This document shows, one piece after another, positions 34,186-43,057 of a DNA stretch of 64,000 nt. The translations under genes and the position numbers were made by a program. The stretch spans positions 186,001 through 250,000 of the forward strand of contig CAWHKD010000012.1 in NCBI GenBank assembly GCA_963829845.1. Reading direction: 5' to 3'. Within the stretch, counting starts at the first letter, position 1, and every line of letters begins with the position of its first letter. The stretch comes from Gaiellasilicea sp963829845. Lineage in GTDB: Bacteria; Actinomycetota; Thermoleophilia; Gaiellales; Gaiellaceae. A model generated the notes under the pieces. The model was not told where the DNA came from. It made no database searches and was given only the letters and a program-made list of their open reading frames with translations.

Positions 34186-34623
34186 CTAGTGCGAGCAGCC
34201 GGAGCCGCAGCCGCCGCCGTGTGCCTCGGGTGCCGCTTCCGCACCCTCCTCGACGGTGAATGAGTGGCCGCAGCCGCAGGAGGCCTGGGCGTTCGGGTTG
34301 TCGATCTTGAATCCGGACTCCTCGAGCCCCGAGAGGAAGTCGATCGTCGCGCCCTTGAGGTACGGGGCGCTGTAGGGGTCGATCACGATCGTGACGCCGT
34401 GCTGCTCGAGCGTCTCGTCGTCGTCGACCGGGCCGGCGTCGAAGCCGAGTCCGTACTGGAAGCCCGAGCAGCCCCCGCCCTGGATCGCGACGCGCAGGAC
34501 CGATGTCGCTCCGTCGGGGTCCTCGGCCATCAGCTCGCGGATCTTCTCCGCCGCCACAGGCGTCAGCGAGACAAGGGTGTCCCGCTTGTCAACATCAGTG
34601 CGCTCGACGATCTCCATGGACAT
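34186..34623 (-). CDS. A-type iron-sulfur carrier (ErpA/IscA family) with Cys/His-rich tail
   Basis: A 145-residue A-type carrier that delivers Fe-S clusters to target proteins. The three cluster cysteines are C52 in GGGCSGFQY and C116/C118 in CGCGHSF. Most family members end close to CGCGxSF, but here 23 more residues follow, rich in Glu, Ala and Gly and closing with HGGGCGSGCSH (two extra Cys and two His), a possible added metal site. Two in-frame ATGs (34623 and 34617) are possible starts. It is divergent from nuoA, 147 bases away, fitting supply of clusters to complex I, which needs many. Confidence 0.9.
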   Translation of the reverse strand: MSMEIVERTDVDKRDTLVSLTPVAAEKIRELMAEDPDGATSVLRVAIQGGGCSGFQYGLGFDAGPVDDDETLEQHGVTIVIDPYSAPYLKGATIDFLSGLEESGFKIDNPNAQASCGCGHSFTVEEGAEAAPEAHGGGCGSGCSH

Positions 34624-34770
34624 GATCGTAGCAGGGGCACCGTCCGTCACCGTCCCTCTTCCGAGGGGTGATCGGAGGTGACTTTGTGACACGTCAGTCA
34701 CGCTTGATTGCTGCGGTTGCACCTCTCTTCGTGCGCCCGACGCAGGCTTGGTAGCGTAGGCCCGACTCGG

Positions 34771-35133
34771 ATGCTTGAGGACTACTTCCCGCTTCTGGTC
34801 TACGCGATCCTCGCCGCCGCCATCCCGGCCACGATGATCGCGTTCTCGTTCATCTTCGCGACCCGCCCGAAGAGCCGCGTCAACGCCCGCTTCCTGCCCT
34901 TCGAGTCGGGTGTTTCCGAGGGGCCGCCGAAGCAGCAGCGCTTCACGGTCAGCTTCTACATGACGGCGATGCTCTTCATCCTCTTCGACATCGAGATCGT
35001 CTTTCTCTATCCGCTCGCGATCGTGCTCGAGCGGCTCGGCTGGTTCGGCGTCACCGAGTTCCTCGTCTTCATCGCCATCCTCGCCGTTGCGTACGTCTAC
35101 ATCTGGCGGAAGGGGGCGCTCGAGTGGCGCTAG
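34771..35133 (+). CDS. nuoA: NADH-quinone oxidoreductase subunit A
   Basis: A 120-residue membrane subunit of complex I with three helices. The conserved loop RFLPFESGVSEG and the FILFDIEIVFLYP helix with its conserved acids are present. ATG 34771 is chosen because upstream in-frame sequence is not hydrophobic. First gene of a 14-gene operon; the 147-base region before it (34624-34770) should hold the operon promoter, though I cannot assign -10 and -35 boxes. The stop lies inside nuoB (10-base overlap). Confidence 0.94.
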   Translation: MLEDYFPLLVYAILAAAIPATMIAFSFIFATRPKSRVNARFLPFESGVSEGPPKQQRFTVSFYMTAMLFILFDIEIVFLYPLAIVLERLGWFGVTEFLVFIAILAVAYVYIWRKGALEWR

Positions 35134-35729
35134 ACAAGAGCGTCGATCCGTCGCGGGTCTCGAAGCGGCCGCTGGCGCGGGCAGGGCTGCAGTCCGAGCG
35201 GCTGCTCTGGCCGACCAAAAAGGGCGTCTTCGAGGACGAGGTCGAGTCGATGGAGGACGCGCTCGGGCTGACGACCCTCGAGAAAGCGCTTGCCTGGTCT
35301 CAGACGAAGTCGATGTGGCCGGCGACCTTCGGGCTCGCCTGCTGCGCGATCGAAATGATGTCGATCGTCTCCTCGCGCTACGACATCGCCCGCTTCGGGA
35401 TGGAGAAGTTCTCGTCCTCGCCACGCCAGGCCGATCTGATGATCGTCTCCGGCCGCGTCGCGCACAAGATGGCGGCGCCTCTGCGGCAGGTCTACGACCA
35501 GATGCTCGAGCCGAAGTGGGTGATCGCGATGGGCGCCTGCGCCAGTTCCGGCGGGATGTTCAACAACTACACGATCCTGCAGGGCGTCGACAAGATCGTC
35601 CCGGTCGACATCCACGTTCCCGGCTGCCCGCCGCGCCCGGAGGCGTTGATGGAGGGGATCGTGCGGCTGCACGAGAAGGTGATGGCCGGAGTCCCGCCGG
35701 CGTACCAGATCCGCGGAGTCGCCTCCTAG
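35124..35729 (+). CDS. nuoB: NADH-quinone oxidoreductase subunit B
   Basis: A 201-residue subunit carrying Fe-S cluster N2, the last cluster before quinone. The tandem cysteines are in FGLACCAIEM, a third is in AMGACASSGGMFNN and the fourth in HVPGCPPRPEAL. It has a longer N-terminus than E. coli NuoB core (about 45 residues before the WPTKKG-type segment). GTG start inside the nuoA end; its TAG shares one base with the nuoC GTG (TAGTG at 35727-35731). Confidence 0.95.
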   Translation: MALDKSVDPSRVSKRPLARAGLQSERLLWPTKKGVFEDEVESMEDALGLTTLEKALAWSQTKSMWPATFGLACCAIEMMSIVSSRYDIARFGMEKFSSSPRQADLMIVSGRVAHKMAAPLRQVYDQMLEPKWVIAMGACASSGGMFNNYTILQGVDKIVPVDIHVPGCPPRPEALMEGIVRLHEKVMAGVPPAYQIRGVAS

Positions 35730-36274
35730 TGCCATATGAGGGCGTTCCCGGCCTCGTCGAGACCCGCGAGGCGTACAGCGAGACGACGCTGGTCGTCGAT
35801 CCGGCACGTCTCGAGGAGGCGTGCCTGCACCTGCGCGACGAGGAGGGCTTCAACCTCCTCGTCGACATCGTCGCGACGGACTACCTCGGCTGGGGCGGGG
35901 ACGGCGTCGCCGGCTACTACGGCACGTCGGCCGGCCGCGACCTGAACGAACCGGCCGCCCAGGGCTACTCGCGCTCGCCCGAGCCCAAGCCGAAGCGTTT
36001 CGCGCTCTCCTATCTCTTGATTCGCGTCGCCGACGACACGACGCGCGTTCGCGTCCAGGTCTGGCTGGACGACGGTCAGGCGGTAGCGACGGTGGTCCCG
36101 GTCTGGCCGACCGCCGATTGGTACGAGCGAGAGGCCTACGACATGATGGGGATCCCCTTCGACGGGCACCCGAACCTCGTCCGGATCCTGATGGACGACG
36201 ACTGGGAGGGACACCCGCTGCGCAAGGACTACCCGATCGGCGGCGAGCCGGTGCGCTTCTCGGAGGCCGAGTAA
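35729..36274 (+). CDS. nuoC: NADH-quinone oxidoreductase subunit C
   Basis: A 181-residue hydrophilic subunit of the quinone module. The family motif WYEREAYDMMGIPFDGHPNL and the following RILMDDDWEGHPLRKDYPIGG are complete. The central GWGGDGVAGYYGTSAGRDLNEPAAQGYSRS stretch looks like an insertion relative to shorter NuoC proteins. It is separate from nuoD, unlike the fused nuoCD of E. coli. The stop TAA opens a small hairpin that covers the nuoD ribosome site. Confidence 0.94.
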   Translation: MPYEGVPGLVETREAYSETTLVVDPARLEEACLHLRDEEGFNLLVDIVATDYLGWGGDGVAGYYGTSAGRDLNEPAAQGYSRSPEPKPKRFALSYLLIRVADDTTRVRVQVWLDDGQAVATVVPVWPTADWYEREAYDMMGIPFDGHPNLVRILMDDDWEGHPLRKDYPIGGEPVRFSEAE

Positions 36275-36296
36275 GTGGCCCTCCTGGAGAGCCACT
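36274..36296 (+). promoter_or_regulatory. Hairpin covering the nuoD ribosome-binding site
   Basis: AGTGGC (36274-36279) and GCCACT (36291-36296) form a six-base stem, with further pairing of CTC (36281-36283) and GAG (36287-36289) inside. The only Shine-Dalgarno-like sequence for nuoD, GGAGA at 36286-36290, lies in the apical part, nine bases before the GTG at 36298. Ribosomes finishing nuoC would open it, so it may couple nuoD translation to nuoC. A seven-codon GTG...TAG frame (36275-36298) occupies the same stretch. Confidence 0.45.
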
Positions 36297-36297
36297 A

Positions 36298-37575
36298 GTG
36301 GCGACCGTCGCGCATCGTCTCCCCGCTACGGGGCGAGCGCCGTACGCGGGGTCGCGGATCCCGCAGCCGGTGCCGACGATCCTCAAGGCGGACCCGAAGC
36401 TCGAGGACGTTCTCACCGTCAACTTCGGCCCCAACCATCCGTCCACGCACGGCGTCCTGCGGCTGATCGTCGACCTGCACGGCGAGCACGTCGTCGGGAT
36501 CGCCGCTGTGATCGGATACCTGCACACCGGTTTCGAGAAGACGATGGAGCAGAAGACGTGGTGGAAGGGTGTCACCTACCCGGCCCGGGTCGATTACGTC
36601 TCGTTCCAGTACAACGAGCTCGTCTACGTCCTCGCGGTCGAGAAGCTGCTGCAACTGCAGGTGCCGCGCAAGGCGACGTGGATGCGGATGGCGCTCGGCG
36701 AGCTGGTGCGGATCCACTCGCACCTCGTCTACCTCGGCACGTCCGCTCTCGAGATCGGCGCGATCTCGATGTTTTGGTACTGCTTCCGCGAGCGCGACCT
36801 CGTGCTCGACCTCTTCGAGATGGTCGCCGGGACGCGCATGCACACCCGCTACTTCCAGGTCGGTGGGCTTGCCGAGGACATCCCGCTCGGCTTCTACGAG
36901 GAGGTGCGCAAGTTCTGCGAGCGGATGCCGAAGGCGGTCGACGAGTACGAGGCGATCCTCAACTCGAACAAGATCTGGCTCGAGCGGACGGTCGGCGTCG
37001 GCGAGCTCTCGGCCGAGGACGCGATCGCGCTCGGCCAGACCGGGCCGAACCTCCGCGCCTCGGGCGTCGACTGGGATCTGCGCAAGCGCGAGCCGTACCT
37101 CGCCTACGACCAGGTCGAGTTCGACGTGCCCGTCTACCGCGGCGGCGACGTCTTCGACCGGTACAAGGTGCGCGTCGACGAGATGCGCGAGTCGGTGCGG
37201 ATCATCGAGCAGTGCATCGACCGGCTCGAGCAGATGCAGGGCGAGCCCTGGATCGCAGACGACCGCAAGGTCGTGTTGCCGCCGCGCGAGGAGCTGCACA
37301 CCTCGATGGAGTCGCTGATCCACCACTTCAAGATCGTCACCGAGGGATTCCGGGTCCCCGAGGGCGAGGTCTACGTCGGAGTCGAGTCGCCCCGCGGCGA
37401 GTCCGGCTGCACGTTGGTCTCGGACGGGACCGCGAAGCCGTGGCGGGTCAAGTTCCGCGCTCCCTCGTTCGCGGCGCTGCATGCGACCGCGGCCTGCTGC
37501 CAGGACGTCGCCGTCGCCGACCTGATCGCCGTCGTCGGCTCCCTCGACGCCGTCATGGGGGACGTAGACCGGTGA
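36298..37575 (+). CDS. nuoD: NADH-quinone oxidoreductase subunit D
   Basis: A 425-residue subunit forming the quinone pocket with NuoB. Seen: NFGPNHPSTHGVLRLIVDLHGE, IGYLHTGFEKTMEQKTW, the RIHSHLVYLGTSALEIGA segment, GTRMHTRYFQVGGLAEDIP, TGPNLRASGVDWDLRK and the end TSFAALHATAACC-like region ending MGDVDR. The N-terminal ~35 residues (rich in Ala, Arg, Pro) precede the conserved core. GTG start 36298; the TGA overlaps nuoE's GTG by four bases. Confidence 0.95.
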   Translation: MATVAHRLPATGRAPYAGSRIPQPVPTILKADPKLEDVLTVNFGPNHPSTHGVLRLIVDLHGEHVVGIAAVIGYLHTGFEKTMEQKTWWKGVTYPARVDYVSFQYNELVYVLAVEKLLQLQVPRKATWMRMALGELVRIHSHLVYLGTSALEIGAISMFWYCFRERDLVLDLFEMVAGTRMHTRYFQVGGLAEDIPLGFYEEVRKFCERMPKAVDEYEAILNSNKIWLERTVGVGELSAEDAIALGQTGPNLRASGVDWDLRKREPYLAYDQVEFDVPVYRGGDVFDRYKVRVDEMRESVRIIEQCIDRLEQMQGEPWIADDRKVVLPPREELHTSMESLIHHFKIVTEGFRVPEGEVYVGVESPRGESGCTLVSDGTAKPWRVKFRAPSFAALHATAACCQDVAVADLIAVVGSLDAVMGDVDR

Positions 37576-38066
37576 GCGCCGCAGGAAAGACGCTCTATGA
37601 CGAGATCCAGGAGATCCGGTCGCGCTATCCGGTCGCGCGCTCGGCGACGTTGCCGGCGCTGCGGCTCGCGCAAGAGCGGCACGGCTGGCTCTCGCCGGAG
37701 GCATTCCGCGAGGTGGCGGAGGCGCTCGAGGAGACGCCCGCCTACTGCATGGCCGTCGCGTCCTTCTACGACATGTACCACCTCGCTCCCGTCGGGACGC
37801 ACCTGGTCGAGGTCTGCACGAACGTGTCCTGCGCGCTCGTCGGAGCGCAGCAGGTGCTCGAAGCGTTCCAGGACGAGCTCGGCATCCACGCCGGCGAGAC
37901 CAGCGAGGACGGCGAGGTGACGCTGCGTACGATCGAGTGCGCCGGGGGCTGTGGCTGGGGCACGGTCGTAGCGCTGAACCACCGCTACCGCGAGCGCGTC
38001 ACCGCGGCGGACGTGCCAGGGATCGTCGCTGAGTTGCGCGGCGCCGAGGTGGACCATGGCGGCTGA
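37572..38066 (+). CDS. nuoE: NADH-quinone oxidoreductase subunit E
   Basis: A 164-residue thioredoxin-like subunit of the NADH-dehydrogenase module with a [2Fe-2S] cluster (N1a). The four ligands are in VEVCTNVSCAL and IECAGGCGWGT. The N-terminal helical part with LPALRLAQERHGWL is typical. GTG start overlapping nuoD; 11-base overlap with nuoF. Nothing unusual. Confidence 0.94.
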   Translation: MSAAGKTLYDEIQEIRSRYPVARSATLPALRLAQERHGWLSPEAFREVAEALEETPAYCMAVASFYDMYHLAPVGTHLVEVCTNVSCALVGAQQVLEAFQDELGIHAGETSEDGEVTLRTIECAGGCGWGTVVALNHRYRERVTAADVPGIVAELRGAEVDHGG

Positions 38067-39381
38067 GCAGTTCGTCGTCCTCGCCGGGGCCGAGGAGCAA
38101 CCGCTCCTGACGCTCGCCGACTACCGCGAGGCGGGCGGCTTCGCCGCGCTCGAGACGGCGCGGGCGATGGAGCCGGCCGCGGTCGTCCAGGAGATCCTCG
38201 ACTCGGGCCTGCGCGGCCGGGGCGGCGCCTTCTTCCCGACCGGCCGCAAGGCGAGCTTCCTCGCCAAGGGCACGGGCAAGTCGACCTACCTCGTCGTCAA
38301 CGCGGACGAGTCCGAGCCGGGCACGTTCAAGGACCGCGAGATCATGTTCACGGTTCCGTTCCGGCTGATCGAGGGCTGTCTGATCACGGCGCACGCGATC
38401 GAGTCCGAGCGGGTTTTCATCTACATCCGCGGCGAGTACCTGCGCGAGTTCGAGATCCTCAGGAACGCGCTGGCAGAGGTGCACAAGGCGAAGCTGCTCG
38501 GCGGCGTCACGATCGTGCTCCACCGCGGCGCGGGCGCCTACATCTGCGGCGAGGAGACAGCGCTGCTCGAGTCGCTCGAGGGCAAGCGCGGCCAGCCGCG
38601 GACGAAGCCTCCCTTTCCGGCGGTCGCCGGCCTCTATGCGTCTCCGAGCCTGATCAACAACGTCGAAACGATCACAACCGTGCCTCAGATCATCGCCCTC
38701 GGCGGCAAGGAGTACGCGAAGACAGGCGTGCCCCCGGACTCGTCGGGCACGCGGGTCTTCTCGCTCTCCGGGAATGTTGTCAACGGCGGCAACTTCGAGC
38801 TGCCGATGGGCGTGACGTTGCGCGAGCTGATCTACGATGCCGAACTCGGCGGCGGGATCGCGAACGGTCGGCAGCTGAAGGCCGTCATCCCCGGCGGCTC
38901 CTCGGTGCCCGTGCTCACCGCCGGCCAGCTCGACACGCCGCTGGAGGCGAACGCGATGGCCGAGGCGGGCTCGATGCTCGGCTCCGGGGCGATCATCGTC
39001 ATCGACGACCGCTGCTGCATGGTGCAGCTCGGGCTCCGGGTGGCGCAGTTCTACATGCACGAGAGCTGCGGCAAGTGCACGCCGTGCCGTGAGGGCACGC
39101 GCTGGATGGTGCAGATCCTGAACGCGATCGAGGAGGGGACGGCGTCCCAGGGCGACCTCGAGCTGCTGCTCGACGTCTGCGACCGGATCCTCGGCAAGTG
39201 CCTTTGCCCGCTCGGGGACGCGGCGGCGATGCCGGTGGCGAGCTACATCGACAAGTTCCGCGCGGAGTTCCAGGAGCACCTCGACAGCGGCTGCCCGATG
39301 GGCGGCAGCTCGTCCCTCGAGGGCATCCTTGCGCCGGTCGACCAGCACACGCATGCGCCGGTCGCCGAGGTTCCAGCATGA
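38056..39381 (+). CDS. nuoF: NADH-quinone oxidoreductase subunit F
   Basis: A 441-residue NADH-binding subunit. The FMN/NADH site GLRGRGGAFFPTGRKASF, VNADESEPGTFKDRE and ICGEETALLESLEGKRGQPR are complete. The [4Fe-4S] cluster N3 ligands are in ESCGKCTPCREG and the later CLCPLGD. The C-terminal ~25 residues after CLCPLGD-AAMPV are less conserved. ATG start inside the nuoE end; TGA overlaps the nuoG ATG by four bases. Confidence 0.95.
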   Translation: MAAEQFVVLAGAEEQPLLTLADYREAGGFAALETARAMEPAAVVQEILDSGLRGRGGAFFPTGRKASFLAKGTGKSTYLVVNADESEPGTFKDREIMFTVPFRLIEGCLITAHAIESERVFIYIRGEYLREFEILRNALAEVHKAKLLGGVTIVLHRGAGAYICGEETALLESLEGKRGQPRTKPPFPAVAGLYASPSLINNVETITTVPQIIALGGKEYAKTGVPPDSSGTRVFSLSGNVVNGGNFELPMGVTLRELIYDAELGGGIANGRQLKAVIPGGSSVPVLTAGQLDTPLEANAMAEAGSMLGSGAIIVIDDRCCMVQLGLRVAQFYMHESCGKCTPCREGTRWMVQILNAIEEGTASQGDLELLLDVCDRILGKCLCPLGDAAAMPVASYIDKFRAEFQEHLDSGCPMGGSSSLEGILAPVDQHTHAPVAEVPA

Positions 39382-41585
39382 GCAGCGCCGGCGTGAGCGC
39401 GCCCGAGAGAGTCAAGGTCACGATCGACGGCCGCGAGGTCGAGGTCGCAAAGGGCCTCGGTCTCGTCGAGACCGCGGCGGCCGCAGGGGTCGAGATCCCG
39501 GTCTTCTGCTATGAGCCGCGGCTCGGGCCGGCCGTCGGTGCCTGCCGGATGTGCCTCGTCGAGGTCGAAGGCGTGCCGAAGCTGCAGGCCGGCTGCACGC
39601 TGACGGCGCAGGACGGGATGGTCGTCCGCACTGCCGCCGCCTCGGCCAAGGCCGCCGAGGGCCAGAACGCAACGCTCGAGTTCATCCTCGTCAACCACCC
39701 GCTCGACTGCCCGGTCTGCGACAAGGGCGGCGAGTGCCCGCTCCAGGATCTGACCTTTCGCTACGGCCCGGGCCAGACGCGGATGACCTTCCCGAAGCGG
39801 ACCTTCGACAAGCCGATCCCGATCTCGCCGACGATCGCGCTCGACCGCGAGCGCTGCATCCTCTGCTACCGCTGCACGCGCTTCTCCTCCGACGTGGCCG
39901 AGGACGGCCAGCTCGTCGCGCAGAACCGCGGTGCGCAGTCGATGATCGCGACCTTCGAGGACGAGGCCTATCGGGCCCCGTTCAGCGGCAATGTGATCGA
40001 GCTCTGCCCCGTGGGTGCGCTCACCTCGACGCAGTACCGCTTCGAGGGCCGCCCCTGGGAGATCCAGAACGTTCCCACGGTGTGCGGCCTCTGCCCTGTC
40101 GGCTGCAACATCTCGGCGACGACGCGTGAGGGCAAGGTCAAGCGCATCATCTCGCGCAACCACCCCGAGGTGGACGAGGGCTGGCTCTGCGACAAGGGCC
40201 GTTTCGCCCACCCGCACGTCTACGCGCGCGACCGGATCGTCGACCCACTCGAACGCGTCCAGCGCCGCGGGTTCGGGGAGCTGTCCTGGGACGACGCGCT
40301 CGATCGCGCCGAGGAGTTGCTGCGCGGCGCAGAAGGTCGGATCGTGACCGCGCTCTCCGGCTCGGAGACGGTCGAGCAGGCGTACGCGCTCGGCAAGCTG
40401 CTGCGGCAGGGCCTCGGCGCGCACTCAGCCGTTCTCCCCGAAGCCGTCTCCCACGGGCTCGACGCCTTCCGGGCGCCGCTATCGACGATCGGTGCCGCCG
40501 AAATCGTCGTCGTCATCGGCGACGAGCAGGTCGCCGACCGTGCGCCGATCGTCGATCTCTGGATCCGGCAGGCGCGTCGCAACGGTGCCGAGATCGTGCG
40601 AGCACCGGAGGTGAAGCTGGGCAAGAAGCTGCACGAGCGCGTCTCCTCCTCTGACCGCGCCGTCCTGATCTGGTCCGGCCGGGCCGGCGGCGGCGGCGCC
40701 CGGCTGGCGGAGCTCGGCCACCGGCTCGGGCTCGACGCGAAGCCCGGCTGCGCCGCCTTCCACCTGCCCTCCACGCCGAACGCACGCGGCGTCGCCGACG
40801 CCTGGGCGGCGTGCTCGGACGAGGACGAGGAGAACCCGGAGCCAATCGGCCTGCTGATCGTGTCGGGAGACGAGGCCGCGGCCGATCCGGCCGTCCGCGC
40901 GCTCGCCGAGCAGGCCGAGCGCGTGATCGCGATCACGATGTTCCAGGGCCTCGCCGTCGGTTGGGCCGATCTCGTGCTGCCCGGCACCAGCTATCTCGAG
41001 CGGGACGGCTCCTTCGTCAATCTCGAGGGCCGCGTCCAGCGCCTGCGCCGCACGGTGATCCCGCCCGTGCCCGACGAGCTTGCCTGGATCGCCAAGCTCG
41101 CCGAGCGGTTCGACGTCGTGGTCTCGCCGCACGCCGCGCTGGTCTTCGAGGAGCTGTCCGAGCGCTGCTTCGGCGGCATTCCCTTCGGCGCCGTCGGCGA
41201 GCGGGCGCCGCTGCCGGACCGGACGCCCTACGTCGCGCCGGAGCCGGCGCCGGCTGCGCCCATCGCGCCGGTCGAGGCCGGGCCGCCCGAGCATTTCCTC
41301 GGCACCCTGCGCCTCCAGCGCTACCGGCCCCTCTTCTCCGGCCCGGCCGTCGAGCGCGTGCCCGAGCTCCAGTTCCAGCGGCCGAAGGCGGAGATCGAGC
41401 TCGCCTACGACGACGCGCAGCGACGGCAGATCGCGACCGGCGACGAGGTCAGCGTTCGCTCGAACGGGACCTCGCTCGCCCTGCGCGCGCGGGTCAATCG
41501 CGCGCTCGCGGCCGGCACCGCCCGGATCGCAGACGAGCACGCCGGCGATCTCCATCGCGACGTCGAGGTGGTGAAAGCGCCGTGA
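39378..41585 (+). CDS. nuoG: NADH-quinone oxidoreductase subunit G
   Basis: A 735-residue iron-sulfur subunit. The N-terminal [2Fe-2S] domain has VFCYEPRLGPAVGACRMCLVEV. The His-Cys cluster is in NHPLDCPVCDKGGECPLQD, a further cluster in RCILCYRCTRF and ELCPVGALTS, and a molybdopterin-oxidoreductase-like 4Fe-4S motif (CGLCPVGCNIS) follows. The second half is a degenerate molybdopterin-oxidoreductase fold with LPGTSYLERDGSFVNLEGRVQ and a Pro-rich linker near residue 620 before the last domain. Normal arrangement for actinobacterial NuoG. Confidence 0.94.
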   Translation: MSSAGVSAPERVKVTIDGREVEVAKGLGLVETAAAAGVEIPVFCYEPRLGPAVGACRMCLVEVEGVPKLQAGCTLTAQDGMVVRTAAASAKAAEGQNATLEFILVNHPLDCPVCDKGGECPLQDLTFRYGPGQTRMTFPKRTFDKPIPISPTIALDRERCILCYRCTRFSSDVAEDGQLVAQNRGAQSMIATFEDEAYRAPFSGNVIELCPVGALTSTQYRFEGRPWEIQNVPTVCGLCPVGCNISATTREGKVKRIISRNHPEVDEGWLCDKGRFAHPHVYARDRIVDPLERVQRRGFGELSWDDALDRAEELLRGAEGRIVTALSGSETVEQAYALGKLLRQGLGAHSAVLPEAVSHGLDAFRAPLSTIGAAEIVVVIGDEQVADRAPIVDLWIRQARRNGAEIVRAPEVKLGKKLHERVSSSDRAVLIWSGRAGGGGARLAELGHRLGLDAKPGCAAFHLPSTPNARGVADAWAACSDEDEENPEPIGLLIVSGDEAAADPAVRALAEQAERVIAITMFQGLAVGWADLVLPGTSYLERDGSFVNLEGRVQRLRRTVIPPVPDELAWIAKLAERFDVVVSPHAALVFEELSERCFGGIPFGAVGERAPLPDRTPYVAPEPAPAAPIAPVEAGPPEHFLGTLRLQRYRPLFSGPAVERVPELQFQRPKAEIELAYDDAQRRQIATGDEVSVRSNGTSLALRARVNRALAAGTARIADEHAGDLHRDVEVVKAP

Positions 41586-42568
41586 ACGAGCCCTGGTGGG
41601 TCTCCGTGATCAAGAGCGTGATCATCATCAACCTCGTCATGGCCGCGTTCGCGTACCTGACTCTCGTCGAGCGCAAGGTGATGGGGCGGATGCAGCTTCG
41701 CTACGGCCCCAACCGGGCCGGCCCGTTCGGGCTCCTGCAGCCGATCGCCGACCTCGTGAAGCTGATCCGGAAGGAGAGCTTCTTCCCGGGCTCCGCCGTC
41801 GATGTTCTTTACATCTTCTCGCCCTGGGTCGCCGCCTTCGCCGCGCTGACGACCTTCGCGGTGATCCCATTCGGGCCGGGTTGGGAGATCTCCGGAGTCC
41901 AGGTCGACGGCGTCGTCGCGGACGTCCCGATCGCGCTGATCCTGATCTTCGCGATCGGCTCCGTCGGCATCTACGGCTTCATCGTCGGCGGCTGGGCCTC
42001 GGACTCGAAGTACGCGCTCCTGGGCTCGATGCGCACGTGCGCTCAGCTCGTCAGCTACGAGGTCTCGCTGGCGCTCTCGGTGCTCGGAGTCGTCCTGATG
42101 GCCCAGACCCTTTCGCTGACCGAGATCGTCGCTGCCCAGGACGACTGGTGGTACATCGTCCCGCAGTTCGTCGGCTTCGTCATCTTCATGTTCGCCGGCA
42201 CCGCCGAGACCGCACGCGCGCCGTTCGACCTCCCGGAGGCAGAGCAGGAGCTCGTCGCCGGCTACCACACCGAGTACGGCGGCATGCGCTTCGGGCTCTT
42301 CACGATGAGCGAGTACATCAACCTGATCACGCTCTCGGCCCTCGCCGTGACGCTCTTCCTCGGCGGCTGGCACTTCCCGGTGCTCGAGGGTCTCGGCCCA
42401 CTCTGGTTCGTGCTCAAGCTGTGCCTTCTCATCTTCATCTTCATCTGGATGCGCACGACGTTGCCCCGCCTGCGCTACGACCAGCTGATGCGGTTCGGCT
42501 GGAAGGTGCTGCTGCCGGTGGCGACGATCAACGCGGTCGTGACCGCGATCCTGGTGGTCTGGTTGTAA
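41582..42568 (+). CDS. nuoH: NADH-quinone oxidoreductase subunit H
   Basis: A 328-residue membrane subunit linking the quinone site to the antiporter chain. Eight helices; conserved LVERKVMGRMQLRYGPNRAGPFGLLQPIADLVKL, GGWASDSKYALLGSMRTCAQLVSYEV and the acidic loop FAGTAETARAPFDLPEAEQELVAGYHTEYGGMRF. GTG start overlaps nuoG by four bases; TAA shares one base with the nuoI ATG (TAATG). Confidence 0.95.
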   Translation: MNEPWWVSVIKSVIIINLVMAAFAYLTLVERKVMGRMQLRYGPNRAGPFGLLQPIADLVKLIRKESFFPGSAVDVLYIFSPWVAAFAALTTFAVIPFGPGWEISGVQVDGVVADVPIALILIFAIGSVGIYGFIVGGWASDSKYALLGSMRTCAQLVSYEVSLALSVLGVVLMAQTLSLTEIVAAQDDWWYIVPQFVGFVIFMFAGTAETARAPFDLPEAEQELVAGYHTEYGGMRFGLFTMSEYINLITLSALAVTLFLGGWHFPVLEGLGPLWFVLKLCLLIFIFIWMRTTLPRLRYDQLMRFGWKVLLPVATINAVVTAILVVWL

Positions 42569-43056
42569 TGCCGCTCGGCACCGCCAAGGGATTCGGGGTC
42601 ACGTTCCGGCAGATCTTCAAGAAGCCGATCACGCAGGAGTACCCGGAGTACAAGCGGCCGGTCTACCCGCGCTTCCGAGGCCGCCACCGGCTGCACACGC
42701 ACCAGAACGGGCTCGAGAAGTGCGTCGGCTGCTCGCTCTGCGCTGCCGCGTGCCCGGCCGATTGCATCCGCGTCGTCCCCGCCGAAAATACGGCGACCAA
42801 TCGCGTCTCAGCCGGAGAGCGCTACGCGCGCATCTACGAGATCAACATGAGCCGATGCATCTTCTGCGGCTACTGCGAGCTCGCGTGCCCGTTCGACGCG
42901 ATCACGCTCGGCAACGAGTACGAGATCTCGGAGTACTCGCGCGACGACCTGATCTACACGAAGGACATGCTCCTCGCCGAGCCGATGAAGCGGATCCCGG
43001 TCGCCGACGTCGACCTCTACGACACCCCGATCCCGGCGCACAAAGCGGAGTCGTAG
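42568..43056 (+). CDS. nuoI: NADH-quinone oxidoreductase subunit I
   Basis: A 162-residue ferredoxin-like subunit with two [4Fe-4S] clusters (N6a, N6b): CVGCSLCAAACP near residue 52 and CIFCGYCELACP near residue 97. The N-terminal amphipathic helix (GVTFRQIFKKPITQEYPE) lies along the membrane. One base separates its TAG from the GTG of nuoJ. Nothing unusual. Confidence 0.95.
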   Translation: MPLGTAKGFGVTFRQIFKKPITQEYPEYKRPVYPRFRGRHRLHTHQNGLEKCVGCSLCAAACPADCIRVVPAENTATNRVSAGERYARIYEINMSRCIFCGYCELACPFDAITLGNEYEISEYSRDDLIYTKDMLLAEPMKRIPVADVDLYDTPIPAHKAES

Positions 43057-43057
43057 C

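Noticed and set aside
34675..34705. Rex- or CRP-like operator before nuoA (GTGA and TCAC half-sites)
   Set aside because: The half-sites are separated by eight bases instead of the six of a CRP/FNR site, and the core does not match the TTGTGAA-type Rex half-site. Too weak to annotate.
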